The notes below the pieces were generated by a model. It did not search any database and was not told the origin of the DNA. It was given only the letters and a program-made list of their open reading frames with translations. This document shows positions 26,736 to 34,580 of a DNA stretch of 36,462 bases, one piece after another. Source of the DNA: Chloroflexota bacterium (lineage in GTDB: Bacteria > Chloroflexota > Ktedonobacteria > Ktedonobacterales > Ktedonobacteraceae); the NCBI GenBank assembly GCA_005879655.1, contig VBJK01000062.1, positions 19,532 through 55,993 on the forward strand. Direction: 5' to 3'. Every line of letters starts with the position of its first letter. Position 1 is the first letter of the stretch. A program made the translations under genes and the position numbers.

Positions 26736-26820
26736 GGAGGACCAGGATACCGTTGTATCCTGACCCTCCACCCAAAGAGTTAATGAATTTGTGTATAGCT
26801 TGCTCGATTATCCCCCGGTA
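26713..26820 (-). repeat. Hairpin element, copy 3 (3' of lanA5)
   Basis: Third copy of the ~90-bp element, with its hairpin at 26734-26771, placed between lanA5 and the fossil. It keeps the attenuator-like arrangement seen after lanA1 and lanA4. Confidence 0.6.
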
Positions 26821-26831
26821 ATATGAATTAG

Positions 26832-27146
26832 TTACAGCACCCTGAGCAAGGATGAGCCTTCGTCTCCTTGTTGGGCTTGTTGTGCAGCCGCAGTATTTTG
26901 GGTGCAGGCACCCGCAAATGAGAAGCAGGCATTATTACCGAAGGCAGCTGTAATGTTGGTCTCGCACTCCTCGCGCTCACAACAACATTCACGCTGCTGC
27001 TCCCAGCCACCCTGAACGGCTTCAAGATCAGCGTCAGTGAGTTCAAAATCGCCAGCAGGGCACGCTGGAAGTGTTGCCAGCTCTTCGCTGCTCAAGTTCT
27101 TGCGATACAGCGCATCTTTCCAGGCACGTACGACATCAAATTTCAT
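26832..27146 (-). CDS. lanA5: Lanthipeptide precursor A5
   Basis: A 104-residue precursor and the near twin of lanA4: leader MKFDVVRAWKDALYRKNLSS ... ELTDADLEAVQGG, acidic Cys stretch WEQQRECCCEREECE, core beginning TNITAAFGNNACFSFAGACT, then a shorter Ala/Gln tail (NTAAAQQAQQGDEGSSLLRV, then L). ATG 27146 is preferred over an upstream TTG because AAAGGAA and the shared MKFDV start point to it. It is the first precursor after lanT and is followed by hairpin element copy 3. Confidence 0.9.
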   Translation of the reverse strand: MKFDVVRAWKDALYRKNLSSEELATLPACPAGDFELTDADLEAVQGGWEQQRECCCEREECETNITAAFGNNACFSFAGACTQNTAAAQQAQQGDEGSSLLRVL

Positions 27147-27322
27147 AGAATGAAATTCCTTTCTTGTTTCAAACAAACATTTTGATGGTATCAGGTCAAT
27201 CGTGCAAGCTTCTTCTTACCTAGGAGAATTCATGCTCTCTTAGTTTAAGAGAAATGAAAGCTGAAATATAGACTGCTTTTTCTATTTCTCCTCTTAACAC
27301 TTTTAACCTGATAGCTAAGTTT

Positions 27323-27351
27323 ATTATACTCGTGGCAAAATATATTAACAA
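27323..27351 (-). promoter_or_regulatory. Promoter of lanA5
   Basis: On the minus strand: TTGTTA (27346-27351), a 17-base spacer and a perfect TATAAT (27323-27328). Transcription would start near 27316, leaving a ~170-base leader before lanA5. It lies just downstream of the lanT stop, so precursors can be transcribed apart from the exporter genes. Confidence 0.75.
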
Positions 27352-27382
27352 AAGTCTATTATGTATAATTATGTAAGTTTTT

Positions 27383-29635
27383 TCATATTTGCATGCCCTC
27401 CTTTTCCAACTGATGATGAATCAATGTGGTATAGTAACCACCTCGTTGTAGTAATTCCGCATGTGTTCCCTGTTCTACAATAGATCCCTGGTCTAGCACC
27501 AGTACCAGATCGGCATCGCGGATAGTGCTCAAACGATGGGCGATAATAATCTGTGTGCAGGCAAATTTTTGGAGGTTGTGCGACACTTTCCGTTCGGTGA
27601 CCACATCCAGGTTGCTGGTTGCCTCATCCAACAGAATGATAGCCGGTTCGTGTGCCACTGCACGTGCGATTGCCAGCCGTTGTCGTTGACCACCGGATAA
27701 AGCACTCCCCCCTTCTGCAACGGGCGTGTCATAGCCCATAGGCATCTGCATAATATCATCGTGGATATCGGCAATCTGCGCGGCTTGTAGCAGTTTCTCG
27801 TTACTTATAGTGGGATCGTTAAAGGCGATATTATACCGTACAGATCCACTGAAGATGGTGGCATCCTGCAAAACCACACCGAACTGGCGTCGCACATCCT
27901 GGTAGTTTAAATGTTGCAGAGGAATGCCATCATAAAGAATCGATCCCTCGGTAGGAATATATAGGCCAAGTAACAATTTGCCTAGTGTGCTTTTCCCAGA
28001 ACCGGTTCGTCCCACAATAGCCACCTTCTGACCAGCGGTAATAGTCAGATGAATATCTTTTAGGACTTTGGGAGTCTCTGGTGTATATTGAAAATTAACA
28101 CGGACAAGCCGAATATGCCCGGTCAAGCGTGGGGGCGTAGTAACTATCTGTGTGTTCTGCTCGGCTTCCGCGCCCATGACATCTGTAAGACGTTCAAAGT
28201 GAGCCTGAACAACTTGTAATTGTTGTCCGCTGACAACAAGTGAAGCAAGGGGGGTAAGAAATGTTATAGCCAGTGTATTAAGCGCCAACATGGTGCCAAC
28301 AGTCATTGACCCTTGCAAGACTTGCTGCGCACCTATCCATAAAAGTGCCAGGGGGGCGATTCCACGCAAAACCATCATACCAGTCCCCATGAGGGTAGAC
28401 AGATAACTCCGGCTCACAGAAATATTCAGCTGCTCAAAAAACAGATTAGCCCAATACTCCAACGTCCGAGGCTCAGCGCCTGCCGCCTTCACGGTGGCAA
28501 TTCCTCTGAGCACTTCTGTCAGATAACTCTGTGATTTGCCTTGAGCGGTCAATTCGCGAAGGGATAATTCCCGCACTTTTCCGTAGGTGGAGAGCAAGAA
28601 CAGGACTTGCAGGAAGCCAATAGCGAATGTTAACAGCGCAAAGGGGAGAGACGTGTATAAGAGAACGAAGAGATAGACGGTTACGAGACCGCCATCCAGA
28701 ACGGCAGAAATAAGCTGGTTACTCAATGTATCACGAATGACGGCATTGCTGCTCATACGTGTGAGAATGTCACCAGTGGCGCGTTGCTGGAAAAAGCTAT
28801 ACGGTAGTGCCAGTAAGTGCTCAAAAAACCCTAGCACCATGTGTATATCAGTGCGTGAACGCAGATAGATCAGCAGCCATTCACGCAATGTAGCGATGAT
28901 AACTTGAGACAGGAGCAAAAGGAGCATACCCAGAGCAAGCGCATTCATCAGATTGGTCATTTTGGATGGTAAAATATAATCGATAACCAGAGCAGTAAGC
29001 AGAGGGAGTATCAGGCCAAACAGCTGCAAAGTAAGGGAAGCGCCAAGAATCTGCATAATAGTTCCGGGTGTGTGTGCCATCATTTGTAAAATATATGTCT
29101 TCAAAGATGGGACACATATCGTAGCTATACGGTCAAAATCGATACCTGGTTCAAGTGTAATAGTTACACCGGTAAAGCCTTCATCAAATTCCTCCTTCGT
29201 CATACGCCGTCGTCCAGATGCCGGATCAACCACCTGAACACTTTTTTTTGACCAGCGCTCGACGACCAGAAAATGGTTAAATTGCCAATGCACAATAGTG
29301 GGTAGTGTCACATAGCGTAATTCGCTATTTGGCAATGAGAGTGCTCTCACGCGCATCCCGTAGGCACGGGCGGCTTTGACAATGCTAGAAGCGGAGAGGC
29401 CATCGCGTCCTGCACCTAGCTTCGTACGCAGTTCTGCAAGGGAGGTTGGACGGCCATAATAGCTAAAAATCATCGCCAGACAGGCAATACCACACTCCAC
29501 TCTAGTCATTTGCGTGACGACCGGAACGCGCTTATGCCAAAGGGTGCGTTTGATAATAGGCAGTATATAGCGAAGAAAGAAGGCAAAAAAGCTTGGAGCT
29601 TCTACTGGCTGTTGGGTTTGAACATTCTCTTTCAT
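27383..29635 (-). CDS. lanT: C39 peptidase/ABC exporter LanT
   Basis: A 750-residue bifunctional transporter that removes the double-glycine leader and exports the product. Residues ~35-165 are a C39 peptidase with catalytic C48 (TRVECGIAC), H121 (WQFNHFLVV) and D137 (VVDPASG). About six membrane helices follow (~190-450). The ATPase has Walker A (GRTGSGKST), the signature LSGGQRQRLAIARA, Walker B (IILLDEAT) and a switch His (IIAHRLST). The ATG is three bases after the stop of the membrane-fusion-like gene, so the two are coupled. Its 3' end is followed by the lanA5 promoter. A fragment of a second copy survives near 26320-26606. Confidence 0.95.
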   Translation of the reverse strand: MKENVQTQQPVEAPSFFAFFLRYILPIIKRTLWHKRVPVVTQMTRVECGIACLAMIFSYYGRPTSLAELRTKLGAGRDGLSASSIVKAARAYGMRVRALSLPNSELRYVTLPTIVHWQFNHFLVVERWSKKSVQVVDPASGRRRMTKEEFDEGFTGVTITLEPGIDFDRIATICVPSLKTYILQMMAHTPGTIMQILGASLTLQLFGLILPLLTALVIDYILPSKMTNLMNALALGMLLLLLSQVIIATLREWLLIYLRSRTDIHMVLGFFEHLLALPYSFFQQRATGDILTRMSSNAVIRDTLSNQLISAVLDGGLVTVYLFVLLYTSLPFALLTFAIGFLQVLFLLSTYGKVRELSLRELTAQGKSQSYLTEVLRGIATVKAAGAEPRTLEYWANLFFEQLNISVSRSYLSTLMGTGMMVLRGIAPLALLWIGAQQVLQGSMTVGTMLALNTLAITFLTPLASLVVSGQQLQVVQAHFERLTDVMGAEAEQNTQIVTTPPRLTGHIRLVRVNFQYTPETPKVLKDIHLTITAGQKVAIVGRTGSGKSTLGKLLLGLYIPTEGSILYDGIPLQHLNYQDVRRQFGVVLQDATIFSGSVRYNIAFNDPTISNEKLLQAAQIADIHDDIMQMPMGYDTPVAEGGSALSGGQRQRLAIARAVAHEPAIILLDEATSNLDVVTERKVSHNLQKFACTQIIIAHRLSTIRDADLVLVLDQGSIVEQGTHAELLQRGGYYTTLIHHQLEKEGMQI

Positions 29636-29638
29636 ACA

Positions 29639-30214
29639 TCACTTTCTGACCGACCCACCCATCCCTATCAGAAGCGATATAATCCGCTGCGACCCAACCT
29701 GTACTTTCGCCGTGAATGTACTTCCTGCATAGGTCAGAGCCGAAAGGGTACGCAGCTGGACCTTCGCAAGAATTGATGGCCTGGCGACGAGCAGCGCGCA
29801 ATTGTTCTCCAACCTGTATTGTTTGCAGGCACGGTACGGACTGATAACACCCGGTGCAATTTCAGTAATAGTACTGTTTATCTGTGGTCCAGATCCCCCC
29901 AGGGTAATCTGTACAGGTTGACCGCGATGGAATGCGGCAGTTTGTTCTGCTGGTAAAAATACCAGTGCCATTGTAGTACTACTACCTGGTTGCAGTTGGT
30001 TCTGGTCTGCAAGTATAATCCCCTGCCCGGTGGTGTAGAGCGGAACCTCTTCCGTCCAGGCTATTCCTCCCACTGCCAGGAGCAGTCCACACAGCATCCA
30101 TAAGAGCAGTGCGGTTGGCAGGGAGATAAAACGGGGCAGAGTATCTTTATCTCTGCCTTGCATATACTGTTTTACAGCTTTCTCACGAAAGATAGGAGCT
30201 TTGGGTGCAAGCAT
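29639..30214 (-). CDS. Short HlyD/NHLP-like membrane fusion protein
   Basis: About 191 residues: a cytoplasmic N-terminus (IFREKAVKQYMQGRDKDTLP), one membrane helix (LPTALLLWMLCGLLLAVGGI), then a beta-rich periplasmic-type part starting EVPLYTTGQGIIL, as in the NHLP/HlyD family of bacteriocin exporters. Later segments (FLPAEQTAAFHRGQPVQITL) match the HlyD beta-barrel strand-turn pattern. Family members usually exceed 400 residues and have a coiled-coil hairpin and lipoyl halves between these parts; here they are absent. ATG 30214 fits the family start; a TTG at 30286 would add 24 residues. Its stop precedes the lanT start by three bases, so it is the LanT partner. Confidence 0.75.
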   Translation of the reverse strand: MLAPKAPIFREKAVKQYMQGRDKDTLPRFISLPTALLLWMLCGLLLAVGGIAWTEEVPLYTTGQGIILADQNQLQPGSSTTMALVFLPAEQTAAFHRGQPVQITLGGSGPQINSTITEIAPGVISPYRACKQYRLENNCALLVARPSILAKVQLRTLSALTYAGSTFTAKVQVGSQRIISLLIGMGGSVRK

Positions 30215-30286
30215 GGATAGACCGCCAATATTGAAAAACATTAAAAAGGTTACTGTGTTCAGTATATGGGTGGTACCAACAAGCAA

Positions 30287-30562
30287 ACGTCAATGTTTAA
30301 CGCTCGTGCTTGCGTGGCTGTAGCGGCGTACTTGACCTTAGGATACAACTGGCGTATCCTATACAATAGAGAGAACAACGTTGTTTAGTGTGCCAGGCCA
30401 GTCATCCATGCAGGTCAGATGTTCTGTGCGGTCTCCTAAAACGGCTCCCCGCGAGGGGTGAGCATCTAGGCCAGGGATGTGCCCATCGGCACTAGCCAAG
30501 AAAGGAGCGCCTGTTTCCTCCCCAGGTCCGATGGCGGACTGGGGTCTGCACAGGCGATTTAG
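30287..30562 (+). other. Structured region upstream of the acyl-CoA synthetase
   Basis: Divergent gap between the exporter genes and the ligase pseudogene. The last ~130 bases before ATG 30563 are rich in paired segments: CCCC-GCGA-GGGG near 30450, and a nested hairpin with CGCCTGT/ACAGGCG outside and CCCCAGGTCCG/CGGACTGGGG inside just before the start codon. It resembles a structured mRNA leader, but I cannot assign it to a riboswitch or T-box class. AGGATAC/GTATCCT near 30341-30360 is another small dyad. Confidence 0.35.
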
Positions 30563-32105
30563 ATGATGGAGAAAATGGTAGCATCCGAACTGTTTCGTCC
30601 GCCCGTAGATTTTCCTGATGTCCCCTATGATCATCTTGTGCGTATGGCGGCAGAGCGCACCCCGGATCGCCCTGCCATTCTCTATCACAATCTGATACTG
30701 ACGTACCGCGAAGTTGTCTCGATGATCAACTGTATTGCCAATGGCCTGCACGATATCGGTTTACGCAAGGGTGATCGCCTCTGCCTTTTCACGACCAATC
30801 GGCCAGAGTATACATTGACATTCTTTGCGGCTGCCTCGATCGGAGCCGTGGTCAGCCCAATGACAGCAGCACCTCGTTCCTATTCTGCAACTAGTGCTGA
30901 GCCAGCAACCTTTACCACATCTCAAACATGTTTTAGTCACTGGCACGCAGGTGCCAGATGGCTTGCCGAATGCTATTCCTATTGCTACGCTGATGCGCTG
31001 CTCGTCACCTAAATACCAGCAGTATGCAGATATCAGTGGAGATGATTTGCTGGCTCTGCCATATTCATCGGGCACCACAGGACACCCCAAGGGCACGATG
31101 CTGAGCCATCGCAATTTGACGGTGAATAACCTGCAATTCATCACTGCCCTCACCGTGCAATCCAGTGATGTGGCGCTGCTCTTCCTGCCGTTCTACCACA
31201 TCTATGGTGTGATGCTCACCGGCAGCTTTTTGGCGTGTAGCGCCACTCAGATCATGATGGAGCGCTTCGATCTTCTGCAATCCCTGGCGTTATGCGAGAA
31301 ACACAAAGTCACTTACTACTTCGTTGTGCCACCTATCATTCTTGCTCTGGCGAGTGCGCCGGTTGATCTGAGCAAGCTAAAAACGTTGAAGTATATCGTC
31401 TCAGGCGCAGCGCCATTGCCTATAGTACCAGCACGCAAGTTAGAGGCCATGACTGGTATACCAGTTGTGCAGGGTTATGGGATGACGGAAGCATCTCCGC
31501 TGACCCATGCGCAACCGTGCGATCCTGGTCTGATACGGTTGGGCAGTGTTGGCATGCCCATTCACAATACTGAGCAGAAAGTGGTGGATGTCGAGACTGG
31601 TGAGTGCGAGCTGCCAGTGGGTGAAGATGGCGAGATTATTATTCGCGGTCCACAGGTTATGCAGGGCTACTGGAAAGCGCCAGAGGAGACGGCCCGCACA
31701 GTACGCAACGGCTGGCTCTACACCGGCGATATTGGTCATGTAGATGCCGATGGGTACACATATATCGTTGAGCGCAAAAAGGAATTGATCAAGTACAAAG
31801 GCTTCGGTGTGGCACCAGCTGAACTGGAAGCGTTGTTGCTGGAGCATCCAGCTGTTACGGATTCTGCGGTGATTGGTGTACCAGACGATGCCGCAGGAGA
31901 ACTGATCAAGGCCATTGTTGTCATTCGTAAAGGGCGTACAGTGACGCCGGAAGAGATCTTGGCCTTTGCTAATGGCAAATTAGCAGGGTACAAACGGGTC
32001 CATCTGGTTGAGTTTATCGATGCTATTCCAAAAAATGCATCGGGAAAAATTCTGCGCCGCGATCTCAAAGAGCGCGAAAAGGCGTTGCGGGTGAGCAAGC
32101 AGTAA
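30563..32105 (+). pseudogene. Long-chain acyl-CoA synthetase (AMP-binding), internal deletion and frameshift
   Basis: The N-terminal part (30563 to about 30862) reads as the start of an ANL-superfamily acyl-CoA ligase up to AAASIGAVVSPM. The rest of the family continues in another frame from about 30864 (QQHLVPILQLVLSQQPLPHL) to 32105, with the AMP-binding motif LPYSSGTTGHPKGT, the GYGMTEASP motif, YTGDIGHVDADGY and the catalytic Lys in PKNASGKILRRDL. Compared with relatives, about 25-35 residues after the SPM motif are missing, and the remaining parts are out of frame. The full enzyme cannot be made; a 403-residue piece could start at GTG 30894 but would lack the N-terminal domain. Everything after the break looks intact, so the damage is probably recent. 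Confidence 0.85.
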
Positions 32106-32116
32106 TGTAAGCCTTC

Positions 32117-32203
32117 GGCAAGCAAAAAAAGATAACTGCTCGGCCCCCAAGGCATCCTTTATCGGTGCCTTGGGGGCCGAGCAGTTATCTTTTTTTGCTT
32201 GCC
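32117..32203. terminator. 38-bp perfect hairpin, bidirectional terminator
   Basis: Arms 32117-32154 and 32166-32203 pair perfectly over 38 bp with an 11-base loop. The stem has a run of A then T (agcaaaaaaagat / atctttttttgct), so each strand ends the inner G/C-rich stem with a U-run, as expected for a bidirectional rho-independent terminator. It fills the 100-base gap between convergent genes; its right end is two bases from the stop of the 33233 gene. Confidence 0.9.
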
Positions 32204-32204
32204 A

Positions 32205-33233
32205 TTACAATCCCATCAAGAACAGACCGCGCGCCATAGCTTCGCCAGCCAAGCTACATACAACGACTAAGTATAACATACCAGTTGCCGACTGAAATGA
32301 GCGATCGCGGATTAACTTCCAGGCCAGACCACCCAGCATCAACGGCAGTACAAAGCTCACCAGGATACGCACCCAGTTGATCTGCTCTGGACTCAAGGGC
32401 GTCACGACGGGTGCGCCTTCAGGCTTTACCTGGCTCTTGGCAGACGTGTTCCCGGTAGGAGCTGTGGTGGTGACAGCAGTAGCACTGCTGGTAGGCTTGT
32501 TGACGTAAGAGGTCATTGGTCCAATTAAAAATGAGAAGATGACCTGTACGAAGACCGCAATGAGCACGACGCTGGTGGCAAATTGCAGTGGCTTCTCCGA
32601 GAGGGCAGGTGTTACTAGGTACCAGTGACCAAGCCACATCGCCGTCATCACGCCGCCTAATGCGAAGGCGGCGGCAAAAAAGGCCGCAACGGTAAAGACA
32701 CCCGCGAAATTTGCAGCGGCCAATGGGCGGAAGATCATAGCCATCACCAACAGTGTGACGAGACCTGCTATGACGGTTGCCGCTCCACTGGCGAGACGGA
32801 ATGAACGTATCACAGAGCTATGAGGGGGTTGCGTATGCTCTACTCCTTCAGCTGCTTGCGCCTCGGCTTTAGCTCGCTCAACCTTGCCATCGACGCCTGC
32901 ATTTTTATCCATTAAAAGGGACAGACTGTAGGGGATGAGTAGCAGGAAGAAGAGCAATAATGGCAGGCTTTGATAACCAGTCCAGGCTTTATCGATCTGT
33001 GTGTAGGTATTAAGTAGTGCTGCTGTCGCAAAACTTTGTTGGAAAAGGTAGGTGAGACTGGCCAGACCTAAATAAATAAGGGCGTAGGAGATGAGAAAGC
33101 CACGCTTGACCTCATTGCGCCAATCCAGAAAAACGAGGACGGCCACTGAGCCAACCGTGACTTCTGTCATGAGGATGAATAATACTAATGGCAACGTTTG
33201 TAGCATGATATCTTGATTGTCCTTTGAATGCAT
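32205..33233 (-). CDS. Polytopic membrane protein of unknown function
   Basis: A 342-residue protein with about eight to nine membrane helices in three groups. They are separated by a charged Ala/Glu segment (KVERAKAEAQAAEGVEHTQP) and a Thr/Ser/Pro-rich loop (~residues 245-285). A conserved-looking GHWYLVTPAL follows one helix. The overall plan loosely recalls DmsC/NrfD-type anchors, but I cannot assign a family. ATG 33233 is used; ATG 33206, preceded by AGGA at a longer distance, is the alternative. A promoter is visible at 33292-33320. Confidence 0.7.
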   Translation of the reverse strand: MHSKDNQDIMLQTLPLVLFILMTEVTVGSVAVLVFLDWRNEVKRGFLISYALIYLGLASLTYLFQQSFATAALLNTYTQIDKAWTGYQSLPLLLFFLLLIPYSLSLLMDKNAGVDGKVERAKAEAQAAEGVEHTQPPHSSVIRSFRLASGAATVIAGLVTLLVMAMIFRPLAAANFAGVFTVAAFFAAAFALGGVMTAMWLGHWYLVTPALSEKPLQFATSVVLIAVFVQVIFSFLIGPMTSYVNKPTSSATAVTTTAPTGNTSAKSQVKPEGAPVVTPLSPEQINWVRILVSFVLPLMLGGLAWKLIRDRSFQSATGMLYLVVVCSLAGEAMARGLFLMGL

Positions 33234-33291
33234 CTTTCAGGGCTTGTAGGAATGTTGTGGGTAGAGGATATCCCTGTCCACTGTCTAAAAG

Positions 33292-33320
33292 ATTATACAT
33301 CTGCGGGTCTTTCTCGGCAA
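33292..33320 (-). promoter_or_regulatory. Promoter of the 33233 gene
   Basis: On the minus strand: TTGCCG (33315-33320), a 17-base spacer and a perfect TATAAT (33292-33297). It starts transcription about 50 bases before the ATG. Confidence 0.6.
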
Positions 33321-33388
33321 ACGTGTTTTGTGTAGCTAATTGGCCTGTATGGAGGTTTCGATTTAGGTCAGTAAGGAGCAAGAGAGTA

Positions 33389-33655
33389 TCAGTAATACGT
33401 GTCGCCTTCTTTGCGCATGCCTAGCGCAAGAATCATTACTGTTTGTGTACTTTCATCTATCTTATAAATTACCCTGTACCTTTGCGCCACTGCACGTATA
33501 GACCGATAACCCATTAAGTTGCCTATTAAAGCTTTGCCTTTTTTATCAGGATCGGTTTCCAGGCTATCAATAGCTCGCTCAATGCCTTGTTGGGCACGTT
33601 TATCCGAAATATCCGCTAGCTGCTTTTGCGCTAGCGGTGTTACGATAATATCCAT
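33389..33655 (-). CDS. RelE/ParE-family toxin
   Basis: An 88-residue toxin of the RelE/ParE superfamily: an N-terminal strand and helix (MDIIVTPLAQKQLADISDKR), the central strand segment (LMGYRSIRAVAQRYRVIYKI) and the typical C-terminal strand (QTVMILALGMRKEGDTYY). RelE members cleave mRNA on the ribosome; the Arg/Lys residues in the central strands are the usual catalytic and binding residues. It follows the antitoxin gene by 42 bases. The product is a little shorter than most RelE toxins but complete in pattern. Confidence 0.85.
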   Translation of the reverse strand: MDIIVTPLAQKQLADISDKRAQQGIERAIDSLETDPDKKGKALIGNLMGYRSIRAVAQRYRVIYKIDESTQTVMILALGMRKEGDTYY

Positions 33656-33697
33656 GTAATATCAAATTCTACCGCACTTTCCATGTTCTTTGCTGTG

Positions 33698-34024
33698 TTA
33701 CGGAAGGGGCGTGCTTTTGTCCTCTTCCCAACCTAGCTCTTTTTTTACTGCCTTCCACGGCTTACCTTTACCTTCTGCTGCTTCCTGGATACCTTGTCGC
33801 AATGCGACCATCTGCTCTTCATCTTTTAGGATCTCTAACGTTTCCATCATCGACTCATAGAGTTCCCAGGGAAGAATTGCCAATACTGGTTTGTTGCGCC
33901 TAGTAACTGTCACTACAGGTTTGCTATTGTTGGTGATATCCTGTGCAAACTGTTCTGGTAATCGTGTTAGCTGTTCCCTCGCTTCGACCATTGAGAGAGT
34001 ATGGGTTTCATGTGCTGCAATCAT
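33698..34024 (-). CDS. Phd/YefM-family antitoxin
   Basis: A 108-residue antitoxin. The N-terminal ~60 residues have the Phd/YefM DNA-binding fold (THTLSMVEAREQLTRLPEQF, then KPVVTVTRRNKPVLAILPW). The C-terminal half (MMETLEILKDEEQMVALRQG ...) wraps and blocks the toxin. ATG 34024 has a perfect AGGAGG at good spacing; an open extension to 34156 is promoter DNA. The pair should repress itself through the TGTACAT sites upstream. Confidence 0.88.
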   Translation of the reverse strand: MIAAHETHTLSMVEAREQLTRLPEQFAQDITNNSKPVVTVTRRNKPVLAILPWELYESMMETLEILKDEEQMVALRQGIQEAAEGKGKPWKAVKKELGWEEDKSTPLP

Positions 34025-34064
34025 GAGACCTCCTATTCCTTTTCCATTGTCCGTCTGTCGGTCC

Positions 34065-34102
34065 GTACATGTAAGTGTACAGCAAAATGTACATTTTTGC
34101 AA
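34065..34102 (-). promoter_or_regulatory. Toxin-antitoxin promoter and operator
   Basis: On the minus strand: TTGCAA (34097-34102), a 17-base spacer and TACACT (34074-34079). GTACAT (34065-34070), GTGTAC (34075-34080) and TGTACAT (34089-34095) form repeated dyad half-sites within and next to the promoter, matching expected autorepression by an antitoxin-toxin complex. Confidence 0.65.
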
Positions 34103-34185
34103 GGGGTCATGCTGCATCTCTAAGTGGGGCACAGATGGTTGCCAGGCGCTTAACACGATTTTTTACAAGGTAGAAAATAAAATGC

Positions 34186-34222
34186 AAAAAGGATCTGCCC
34201 ACCTTTGCAGTATGGGCAGATC
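34186..34222 (-). terminator. Intrinsic terminator of the 34580 gene
   Basis: On the minus strand the stem GATCTGCCCA/TGGGCAGATC (34192-34201 and 34213-34222, 10 bp, 11-base loop) is followed at once by TTTTT (34190-34186). It lies 13 bases after the stop of the 34580 gene. Confidence 0.85.
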
Positions 34223-34235
34223 TATAATGGTTCTG

Positions 34236-34580
34236 TTAATTTAAGCAGCGGAACAGTAAAGACTGATTGCAACCTGCCAGGATCTCTTTGACGGGAAGTT
34301 CATTCACCAATTGTAAATTTTTCTGATCGCTGGCAAGCAGACAGAAACTGTCCAACTCCCGGCTGGCTTGCATGCCAGATGCCACCGGGGATGCTATATG
34401 AGAGTGAACTCGTCGAATGAATGCTGTGGCACAGGAGAGACAGAAGTTGCCACTTTGGTTGTGGTGGGGTCCGCCGAGAGCTGTAAGATGCTGCACAGCC
34501 TGTTTTCCACACCATTCACAGTGACTGCCTTGAACGGCAAAATCATGAGAGACGGGTTGTTGAAAGAGATCGTGTTGCAT
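34236..34580 (-). CDS. Small CxxC protein of unknown function
   Basis: A 114-residue protein with two CxxC motifs (HCEWCGKQA near residue 20 and FCLSCATAF near 47) that probably bind one zinc as a short treble-clef or ribbon. A helical, Leu-rich C-terminal half follows (SFCLLASDQKNLQLVNELPV). AGAGGA precedes the ATG. A clear terminator follows the stop. It is not part of the toxin-antitoxin operon. No family is recognised. Confidence 0.65.
   Translation of the reverse strand: MQHDLFQQPVSHDFAVQGSHCEWCGKQAVQHLTALGGPHHNQSGNFCLSCATAFIRRVHSHIASPVASGMQASRELDSFCLLASDQKNLQLVNELPVKEILAGCNQSLLFRCLN

Noticed and set aside
20845..30214. Class I (LanB/LanC) or sactipeptide cluster
   Set aside because: There is one fused LanM with dehydratase and cyclase domains and no LanB, glutamyl-tRNA-type or radical SAM gene.
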